Below are positions 50,735 through 61,004 of a stretch of 64,000 nucleotides of DNA, in pieces. The notes under the pieces were generated by a model. The model was given only the letters and a program-made list of their open reading frames with translations, searched no databases and was not told the DNA's origin. Position 1 is the stretch's first letter, and the number at the start of each line of letters is the position of its first letter. The stretch covers positions 434,001 through 498,000 of the forward strand of contig NW_026089470.1 in assembly GCF_933775445.1 (NCBI RefSeq). The letters are read 5' to 3'. Position numbers and translations under genes: made by a program. The stretch is from Argentina anserina. Its lineage: Eukaryota; Streptophyta; Magnoliopsida; Rosales; Rosaceae.

Positions 50735-51030
50735 GTGCGAGTTTCTATTGTATTTGAGAGTTTTGCAAGTGTGGGAGTGTGTTTCTTTCAATCTGAGTAT
50801 CTTTACATCGTTTGCGTATCTTTACTATTCCAATTGTGTATCTTTTCATTTCTCGTTTGAGTATCTTTCTGTAAGGCTTCTGGTGCGAGTTTCTATTGTA
50901 TTTGAGAGTTTTGCAAGTGTGGGAGTGTGATTCATTCAAACTGAGTATCTTTACATCGTTTGCGTATCTTTACTATTCCAATTGTGTATCTTTTCATTTC
51001 TCGTTTGAGTATCTTTCTGTAAGGCTTCTG
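50735..51030 (+). repeat. Two linking 148-bp monomers
   Basis: Two GTGCGAG-start units lie here, the second with the GATTCATTC head. They match 52583-52878 and 57255-57550, and more loosely 40712-41007. They mark where the 15.22-kb displaced copy stops matching and the 10,023-bp-offset copy continues slightly further. Confidence 0.85.
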
Positions 51031-52286
51031 ATGCGAGTTTCTATTGTATTTGAGAGTTTTGCAAGTGTGGGAGTGTGTTTCTTTCAAACTGAGTATCTTT
51101 ACATCGTTTGCGTATCTTTACTATTCCAATTGTGTATCTTTTCATCGTTTGCGTATCTTTCTGTAAGGCTTTCTGATGCGAGTTTCTATTGAATTTGAGA
51201 GTTTTGCAAGTGTGGGAGTGTGTTTCTTTCAAACTGAGTATCTTTACATCGTTTGCGTATCTTTACTATTCTAATTGTGTATCTTTACATCGTTTGCGTA
51301 TCTTTACTATTCCAATTGTGTATCTTTTCATTTCTCGTTTGAGTATCTTTCTGTATGGCTTCTGATGCGAGTTTCTATTGTATTTGAGAGTTTTGCAAGT
51401 GTGGGAGTGTGTTTCTTTCAAACTGAGTATCTTTACATCGTTTGCGTATCTTTACTATTCCAATTGTGTATCTTTTCATTTCTCGTTTGAGTATCTTTCT
51501 GTAAGGCTTCTGATGCGAGTTTCTATTGTATTTGAGAGTTTTGCAAGTGTGGGAGTGTTTCTTTCGATCTGAGTATCTTTACATCGTTTGCGTATCTTTA
51601 CTATTCCAATTGTGTATCTTTTCATTTCTCGTTTGAGTATCTTTCTGTAAGGCTTCTGGTGCGAGTTTCTATTGTATTTGAGAGTTTTGCAAGTGTGGGA
51701 GTGTGTTTCTTTCAAACTGAGTATCTTTACATCGTTTGCGTATCTTTACTATTCCAATTGTGTATCTTTTCATCGTTTGCGTATCTTTCTGTAAGGCTTT
51801 CTGATGCGAGTTTCTATTGAATTTGAGAGTTTTGCAAGTGTGGGAGTGTGTTTCTTTCAAACTGAGTATCTTTACATCGTTTGCGTATCTTTACTATTCT
51901 AATTGTGTATCTTTACATCGTTTGCGTATCTTTACTATTCCAATTGTGTATCTTTTCATTTCTCGTTTGAGTATCTTTCTGTATGGCTTCTGATGCGAGT
52001 TTCTATTGTATTTGAGAGTTTTGCAAGTGTGGGAGTGTGTTTCTTTCAAACTGAGTATCTTTACATCGTTTGCGTATCTTTACTATTCCAATTGTGTATC
52101 TTTTCATTTCTCGTTTGAGTATCTTTCTGTAAGGCTTCTGATGCGAGTTTCTATTGTATTTGAGAGTTTTGCAAGTGTGGGAGTGTTTCTTTCGATCTGA
52201 GTATCTTTACATCGTTTGCGTATCTTTACTATTCCAATTGTGTATCTTTTCATTTCTCGTTTGAGTATCTTTCTGTAAGGCTTCTG
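51031..52286 (+). repeat. 628-bp HOR, two copies (4 monomers each)
   Basis: Copies at 51031-51658 and 51659-52286 have lengths 145-189-148-146. Both 145-bp units carry the C/A hybrid TATCTTTTCATCGTTTGCG (near 51136 and 51764), otherwise seen only near 45321. CTGTATGGC (51352, 51980) and TTCGATCTGAG are shared too. The first monomers differ only in their start codon-like triplet (ATGCG and GTGCG). Confidence 0.93.
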
Positions 52287-55200
52287 GTGCGAGTTTCTAT
52301 TGTATTTGAGAGTTTTGCAAGTGTGGGAGTGTGTTTCTTTCAATCTGAGTATCTTTACATCGTTTGCGTATCTTTACTATTCCAATTGTGTATCTTTTCA
52401 TTTCTCGTTTGAGTATCTTTCTGTAAGGCTTCTGATGCGAGTTTCTATTGTATTTGAGAGTTTTGCAAGTGTGGGAGTGTGTTTCTTTCAAACTGAGTAA
52501 CTTTACATCGTTTGCGTATCTTTACTATTCCAATTGTGTATCTTTTCATTTCTCGTTTGAGTATCTTTCTGTAAGGCTTCTGGTGCGAGTTTCTATTGTA
52601 TTTGAGAGTTTTGCAAGTGTGGGAGTGTGTTTCTTTCAATCTGAGTATCTTTACATCGTTTGCGTATCTTTACTATTCCAATTGTGTATCTTTTCATTTC
52701 TCGTTTGAGTATCTTTCTGTAAGGCTTCTGGTGCGAGTTTCTATTGTATTTGAGAGTTTTGCAAGTGTGGGAGTGTGATTCATTCAAACTGAGTATCTTT
52801 ACATCGTTTGCGTATCTTTACTATTCCAATTGTGTATCTTTTCATTTCTCGTTTGAGTATCTTTCTGTAAGGCTTCTGATGCGAGTTTCTATTGTATTTG
52901 AGAGTTTTGCAAGTGTGGGAGTGTGTTTCTTTCAAACTGAGTATCTTTACATCGTTTGCGTATCTTTACTATTCCAATTGTGTATCTTTTCATTTCTCGT
53001 TTGAGTATCTTTCTGTAAGGCTTCTGGTGCGAGTTTCTATTGTATTTGAGAGTTTTGCAAGTGTGGGAGTGTGTTTCTTTCAATCTGAGTATCTTTACAT
53101 CGTTTGCGTATCTTTACTATTCCAATTGTGTATCTTTTCATTTCTCGTTTGAGTATCTTTCTGTAAGGCTTCTGATGCGAGTTTCTATTGTATTTGAGAG
53201 TTTTGCAAGTGTGGGAGTGTGTTTCTTTCAATCTGAGTATCTTTACATCGTTTGCGTATCTTTACTATTCCAATTGTGTATCTTTTCATTTCTCGTTTGA
53301 GTATCTTTCTGTAAGGCTTCTGATGCGAGTTTCTATTGTATTTGAGAGTTTTGCAAGTGTGTGAGTGTGTTTCTTTCAAACTGAGTATCTTTACATCGTT
53401 TGCGTATCTTTACTATTCTCATTGTGTATCTTTACATCGTTTGCGTATCTTTACTATTCCAATTGTGTATCTTTTCATTTCTCGTTTGAGTATCTTTCTG
53501 TAAGGCTTCTGATGCGAGTTTCTATTGTATTTGAGAGTTTTGCAAGTGTGGGAGTGTTTCTTTCGATCTGAGTATCTTTACATCGTTTGCGTATCTTTAC
53601 TATTCCAATTGTGTATCTTTTCATTTCTCGTTTGAGTATCTTTCTGTAAGGCTTCTGATGCGAGTTTCTATTGTATTTGAGAGTTTTGCAAGTGTGGGAG
53701 TGTGTTTCTTTCAAACTGAGTATCTTTACATCGTTTGCGTATCTTTACTATTCCAATTGTGTATCTTTTCATTTCTCGTTTGAGTATCTTTCTGTAAGGC
53801 TTCTTATGCGAGTTTCTATTGTATTTGAGAGTTTTGCAAGTGTGGGAGTGTGTTTCTTTCAAACTGAGTATCTTTACATCGTTTGCGTATCTTTACTATT
53901 CCAATTGTGTATCTTTTCATTTCTCGTTTGAGTATCTTTCTGTAAGGCTTCTGGTGCGAGTTTCTATTGTATTTGAGAGTTTTGCAAGTGTGGGAGTGTG
54001 TTTCTTTCAATCTGAGTATCTTTACATCGTTTGCGTATCTTTACTATTCCAATTGTGTATCTTTTCATTTCTCGTTTGAGTATCTTTCTGTAAGGCTCTC
54101 TGATGCGAGTTTCTATTGAATTTGAGAGTTTTGCAAGTGTGGGAGTGTGTTTCTTTCAAACTGAGTATCTTTACATCGTTTGCGTATCTTTACTATTCTA
54201 ATTGTGTATCTTTACATCGTTTGCGTATCTTTACTATTCCAATTGTGTATCTTTTCATTTCTCGTTTGAGTATCTTTCTGTAAGGCTTCTGATGCGAGTT
54301 TCTATTGTATTTGAGAGTTTTGCAAGTTTGGGAGTGTGTTTCTTTCAAACTGAGTATCTTTACATCGTTTGCGTATCTTTACTATTCCAATTGTGTATCT
54401 TTTCATTTCTCGTTTGAGTATCTTTCTATAAGGCTTCTGGTGCGAGTTTCTATTGTATTTGAGAGTTTTGCAAGTGTGGGAGTGTGTTTCTTTCAATCTG
54501 AGTATCTTTACATCGTTTGCGTATCTTTACTATTCCAATTGTGTATCTTTTCATTTCTCGTTTGAGTATCTTTCTGTAAGGCTTCTGCTGCGAGTTTCTA
54601 TTGTATTTAAGAGTTTTGCAAGTGTGGGAGTGTGATTCATTCAAACTGAGTATCTTTACATCGTTTGCGTATCTTTACTATTCCAATTGTGTATCTTTAC
54701 ATCGTTTGCGTATCTTTCTGTAAGGCTCTCTGATGCGAGTTTCTATTGAATTTGAGAGTTTTGCAAGTGTGGGAGTGTGTTTCTTTCAAACTGAGTATCT
54801 TTACATCGTTTGCGTATCTTTACTATTCTAATTGTGTATCTTTACATCGTTTGCGTATCTTTACTATTCCAATTGTGTAACTTTTCATTTCACGTTTGAG
54901 TATCTTTCTGTAAGGCTTCTGATGCGAGTTTCTATTGTATTTGAGAGTTTTGCAAGTGTGGGAGTGTGTTTCTTTCAATCTGAGTATCTTTACATCGTTT
55001 GCGTATCTTTACTATTCCAATTGTGTATCTTTTCATTTCTCGTTTGAGTATCTTTCTGTAAGGCTTCTGATGCGAGTTTCTATTGTATTTGAGAGTTTTG
55101 CAAGTGTGGGAGTGTGTTTCTTTCAATCTGAGTATCTTTACATCGTTTGCGTATCTTTACTATTCCAATTGTGTATCTTTTCATTTCTCGTTTGAGTATC

Positions 55201-56330
55201 TTTCTGTAAGGCTTCTGATGCGAGTTTCTATTGTATTTGAGAGTTTTGCAAGTGTGGGAGTGTGTTTCTTTCAAACTGAGTATCTTTACATCGTTTGCGT
55301 ATCTTTACTATTCTAATTGTGTATCTTTACATCGTTTGCGTATCTTTACTATTCCAATTGTGCATCTTTTCATTTCTCGTTTGAGTATCTTTCTGTAAGG
55401 CTTCTGATGCGAGTTTCTATTGTATTTGAGAGTTTTGCAAGTTTGGGAGTGTGTTTCTTTCAAACTGAGTATCTTTACATCGTTTGCGTATCTTTACTAT
55501 TCCAATTATGTATCTTTTCATTTCTCGTTTGAGTATCTTTTTGTAAGGCTTCTGGTGCGAGTTTCTATTGTATTTGAGAGTTTTGCAAGTGTGGGAGTGT
55601 GTTTCTTTCAAACTGAGTATCTTTACATCGTTTGCGTATCTTTACTATTCCAATTGTGTATCTTTTCATTTCTCGTTTGAGTATCTTTCTGTAAGGCTTC
55701 TGCTGCGAGTTTCTATTGTATTTAAGAGTTTTGCAAGTGTGGGAGTGTGATTCATTCAAACTGAGTATCTTTACATCGTTTGCGTATCTTTACTATTCCA
55801 ATTGTGTATCTTTACATCGTTTGCGTATCTTTCTGTAAGGCTCTCTGATGCGAGTTTCTATTGAATTTGAGAGTTTTGCAAGTGTGGGAGTGTGTTTCTT
55901 TCAAACTGAGTATCTTTACATCGTTTGCGTATCTTTACTATTCTAATTGTGTATCTTTACATCGTTTGCGTATCTTTACTATTCCAATTGTGTAACTTTT
56001 CATTTCACGTTTGAGTATCTTTCTGTAAGGCTTCTGATGCGAGTTTCTATTGTATTTGAGAGTTTTGCAAGTGTGGGAGTGTGTTTCTTTCAATCTGAGT
56101 ATCTTTACATCGTTTGCGTATCTTTACTATTCCAATTGTGTATCTTTTCATTTCTCGTTTGAGTATCTTTCTGTAAGGCTTCTGATGCGAGTTTCTATTG
56201 TATTTGAGAGTTTTGCAAGTGTGGGAGTGTTTCTTTCGATCTGAGTATCTTTACATCGTTTGCGTATCTTTACTATTCCAATTGTGTATCTTTTCATTTC
56301 TCGTTTGAGTATCTTTCTGTAAGGCTTCTG
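51659..56330 (+). repeat. 4672-bp HOR, copy 1 (30 monomers)
   Basis: Monomer lengths are 145-189-148-146, then seven of 148, then 189-146-148-148-149-189-148-148-145-189-148-148-189-148-148-145-189-148-146. It contains an internal 1115-bp pair from 54292. The rare mark TTGTGCATC (55370) recurs 4672 bp on at 60042. The copy overlaps the second 628-bp unit, which supplies its first four monomers. Confidence 0.93.
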
Positions 56331-59300
56331 GTGCGAGTTTCTATTGTATTTGAGAGTTTTGCAAGTGTGGGAGTGTGTTTCTTTCAAACTGAGTATCTTT
56401 ACATCGTTTGCGTATCTTTACTATTCCAATTGTGTATCTTTACATCGTTTGCGTATCTTTCTGTAAGGCTTTCTGATGCGAGTTTCTATTGAATTTGAGA
56501 GTTTTGCAAGTGTGGGAGTGTGTTTCTTTCAAACTGAGTATCTTTACATCGTTTGCGTATCTTTACTATTCTAATTGTGTATCTTTACATCGTTTGCGTA
56601 TCTTTACTATTCCAATTGTGTATCTTTTCATTTCTCGTTTGAGTATCTTTCTGTATGGCTTCTGATGCGAGTTTCTATTGTATTTGAGAGTTTTGCAAGA
56701 GTGGGAGTGTGTTTCTTTCAAACTGAGTATCTTTACATCGTTTGCGTATCTTTACTATTCCAATTGTGTATCTTTTCATTTCTCGTTTGAGTATCTTTCT
56801 GTAAGGCTTCTGATGCGAGTTTCTATTGTATTTGAGAGTTTTGCAAGTGTGGGAGTGTTTCTTTCGATCTGAGTATCTTTACATCGTTTGCGTATCTTTA
56901 CTATTCCAATTGTGTATCTTTTCATTTCTCGTTTGAGTATCTTTCTGTAAGGCTTCTGGTGCGAGTTTCTATTGTATTTGAGAGTTTTGCAAGTGTGGGA
57001 GTGTGTTTCTTTCAATCTGAGTATCTTTACATCGTTTGCGTATCTTTACTATTCCAATTGTGTATCTTTTCATTTCTCGTTTGGGTATCTTTCTGTAAGG
57101 CTTCTGATGCGAGTTTCTATTGTATTTGAGAGTTTTGCAAGTGTGGGAGTGTGTTTCTTTCAAACTGAGTAACTTTACATCGTTTGCGTATCTTTACTAT
57201 TCCAATTGTGTATCTTTTCATTTCTCGTTTGAGTATCTTTCTGTAAGGCTTCTGGTGCGAGTTTCTATTGTATTTGAGAGTTTTGCAAGTGTGGGAGTGT
57301 GTTTCTTTCAATCTGAGTATCTTTACATCGTTTGCGTATCTTTACTATTCCAATTGTGTATCTTTTCATTTCTCGTTTGAGTATCTTTCTGTAAGGCTTC
57401 TGGTGCGAGTTTCTATTGTATTTGAGAGTTTTGCAAGTGTGGGAGTGTGATTCATTCAAACTGAGTATCTTTACATCGTTTGCGTATCTTTACTATTCCA
57501 ATTGTGTATCTTTTCATTTCTCGTTTGAGTATCTTTCTGTAAGGCTTCTGATGCGAGTTTCTATTGTATTTGAGAGTTTTGCAAGTGTGGGAGTGTGTTT
57601 CTTTCAAACTGAGTATCTTTACATCGTTTGCGTATCTGTACTAGTCCAATTGTGTATCTTTTCATTTCTCGTTTGAGTATCTTTCTGTAAGGCTTCTGGT
57701 GCGAGTTTCTATTGTATTTGAGAGTTTTGCAAGTGTGGGAGTGTGTTTCTTTCAATCTGAGTATCTTTACATCGTTTGCGTATCTTTACTATTCCAATTG
57801 TGTATCTTTTCATTTCTCGTTTGAGTATCTTTCTGTAAGGCTTCTGATGCGAGTTTCTATTGTATTTGAGAGTTTTGCAAGTGTGGGAGTGTGTTTCTTT
57901 CAATCTGAGTATCTTTACATCGTTTGCGTATCTTTACTATTCCAATTGTGTATCTTTTCATTTCTCGTTTGAGTATCTTTCTGTAAGGCTTCTGATGCGA
58001 GTTTCTATTGTATTTGAGAGTTTTGCAAGTGTGTGAGTGTGTTTCTTTCAAACTGAGTATCTTTACATCGTTTGCGTATCTTTACTATTCTCATTGTGTA
58101 TCTTTACATCGTTTGCGTATCTTTACTATTCCAATTGTGTATCTTTTCATTTCTCGTTTGAGTATCTTTCTGTAAGGCTTCTGATGCGAGTTTCTATTGT
58201 ATTTGAGAGTTTTGCAAGTGTGGGAGTGTTTCTTTCGATCTGAGTATCTTTACATCGTTTGCGTATCTTTACTATTCCAATTGTGTATCTTTTCATTTCT
58301 CGTTTGAGTATCTTTCTGTAAGGCTTCTGATGCGAGTTTCTATTGTATTTGAGAGTTTTGCAAGTGTGGGAGTGTGTTTCTTTCAAACTGAGTATCTTTA
58401 CATCGTTTGCGTATCTTTACTATTCCAATTGTGTATCTTTTCATTTCTCGTTTGAGTATCTTTCTGTAAGGCTTCTTATGCGAGTTTCTATTGTATTTGA
58501 GAGTTTTGCAAGTGTGGGAGTGTGTTTCTTTCAAACTGAGTATCTTTACATCGTTTGCGTATCTTTACTATTCCAATTGTGTATCTTTTCATTTCTCGTT
58601 TGAGTATCTTTCTGTAAGGCTTCTGGTGCGAGTTTCTATTGTATTTGAGAGTTTTGCAAGTGTGGGAGTGTGTTTCTTTCAATCTGAGTATCTTTACATC
58701 GTTTGCGTATCTTTACTATTCCAATTGTGTATCTTTTCATTTCTCGTTTGAGTATCTTTCTGTAAGGCTCTCTGATGCGAGTTTCTATTGAATTTGAGAG
58801 TTTTGCAAGTGTGGGAGTGTGTTTCTTTCAAACTGAGTATCTTTACATCGTTTGCGTATCTTTACTATTCTAATTGTGTATCTTTACATCGTTTGCGTAT
58901 CTTTACTATTCCAATTGTGTATCTTTTCATTTCTCGTTTGAGTATCTTTCTGTAAGGCTTCTGATGCGAGTTTCTATTGTATTTGAGAGTTTTGCAAGTT
59001 TGGGAGTGTGTTTCTTTCAAACTGAGTATCTTTACATCGTTTGCGTATCTTTACTATTCCAATTGTGTATCTTTTCATTTCTCGTTTGAGTATCTTTCTG
59101 TAAGGCTTCTGGTGCGAGTTTCTATTGTATTTGAGAGTTTTGCAAGTGTGGGAGTGTGTTTCTTTCAATCTGAGTATCTTTACATCGTTTGCGTATCTTT
59201 ACTATTCCAATTGTGTATCTTTTCATTTCTCGTTTGAGTATCTTTCTGTAAGGCTTCTGCTGCGAGTTTCTATTGTATTTAAGAGTTTTGCAAGTGTGGG

Positions 59301-61004
59301 AGTGTGATTCATTCAAACTGAGTATCTTTACATCGTTTGCGTATCTTTACTATTCCAATTGTGTATCTTTACATCGTTTGCGTATCTTTCTGTAAGGCTC
59401 TCTGATGCGAGTTTCTATTGAATTTGAGAGTTTTGCAAGTGTGGGAGTGTGTTTCTTTCAAACTGAGTATCTTTACATCGTTTGCGTATCTTTACTATTC
59501 TAATTGTGTATCTTTACATCGTTTGCGTATCTTTACTATTCCAATTGTGTAACTTTTCATTTCACGTTTGAGTATCTTTCTGTAAGGCTTCTGATGCGAG
59601 TTTCTATTGTATTTGAGAGTTTTGCAAGTGTGGGAGTGTGTTTCTTTCAATCTGAGTATCTTTACATCGTTTGCGTATCTTTACTATTCCAATTGTGTAT
59701 CTTTTCATTTCTCGTTTGAGTATCTTTCTGTAAGGCTTCTGATGCGAGTTTCTATTGTATTTGAGAGTTTTGCAAGTGTGGGAGTGTGTTTCTTTCAATC
59801 TGAGTATCTTTACATCGTTTGCGTATCTTTACTATTCCAATTGTGTATCTTTTCATTTCTCGTTTGAGTATCTTTCTGTAAGGCTTCTGATGCGAGTTTC
59901 TATTGTATTTGAGAGTTTTGCAAGTGTGGGAGTGTGTTTCTTTCAAACTGAGTATCTTTACATCGTTTGCGTATCTTTACTATTCTAATTGTGTATCTTT
60001 ACATCGTTTGCGTATCTTTACTATTCCAATTGTGCATCTTTTCATTTCTCGTTTGAGTATCTTTCTGTAAGGCTTCTGATGCGAGTTTCTATTGTATTTG
60101 AGAGTTTTGCAAGTTTGGGAGTGTGTTTCTTTCAAACTGAGTATCTTTACATCGTTTGCGTATCTTTACTATTCCAATTATGTATCTTTTCATTTCTCGT
60201 TTGAGTATCTTTTTGTAAGGCTTCTGGTGCGAGTTTCTATTGTATTTGAGAGTTTTGCAAGTGTGGGAGTGTGTTTCTTTCAATCTGAGTATCTTTACAT
60301 CGTTTGCGTATCTTTACTATTCCAATTGTGTATCTTTTCATTTCTCGTTTGAGTATCTTTCTGTAAGGCTTCTGCTGCGAGTTTCTATTGTATTTAAGAG
60401 TTTTGCAAGTGTGGGAGTGTGATTCATTCAAACTGAGTATCTTTACATCGTTTGCGTATCTTTACTATTCCAATTGTGTATCTTTACATCGTTTGCGTAT
60501 CTTTCTGTAAGGCTCTCTGATGCGAGTTTCTATTGAATTTGAGAGTTTTGCAAGTGTGGGAGTGTGTTTCTTTCAAACTGAGTATCTTTACATCGTTTGC
60601 GTATCTTTACTATTCTAATTGTGTATCTTTACATCGTTTGCGTATCTTTACTATTCCAATTGTGTAACTTTTCATTTCACGTTTGAGTATCTTTCTGTAA
60701 GGCTTCTGATGCGAGTTTCTATTGTATTTGAGAGTTTTGCAAGTGTGGGAGTGTGTTTCTTTCAATCTGAGTATCTTTACATCGTTTGCGTATCTTTACT
60801 ATTCCAATTGTGTATCTTTTCATTTCTCGTTTGAGTATCTTTCTGTAAGGCTTCTGATGCGAGTTTCTATTGTATTTGAGAGTTTTGCAAGTGTGGGAGT
60901 GTGTTTCTTTCAATCTGAGTATCTTTACATCGTTTGCGTATCTTTACTATTCCAATTGTGTATCTTTTCATTTCTCGTTTGAGTATCTTTCTGTAAGGCT
61001 TCTG
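56331..61004 (+). repeat. 4672-bp HOR, copy 2 (30 monomers, 4674 bp)
   Basis: The length string equals copy 1 except the last unit, which is 148 rather than 146 bp. Differences noticed are TATCTTTACATCG instead of the hybrid near 56436, CAAGAGTGGGAG (56696), TTTGGGTATC (57081), TCTGTACTAGTCC (57636), CTGTAAGG versus CTATAAGG (59098/54426), and CAATCTGAG versus CAAACTGAG (60280/55608). This is still about 99.8% identity by eye. Confidence 0.92.
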
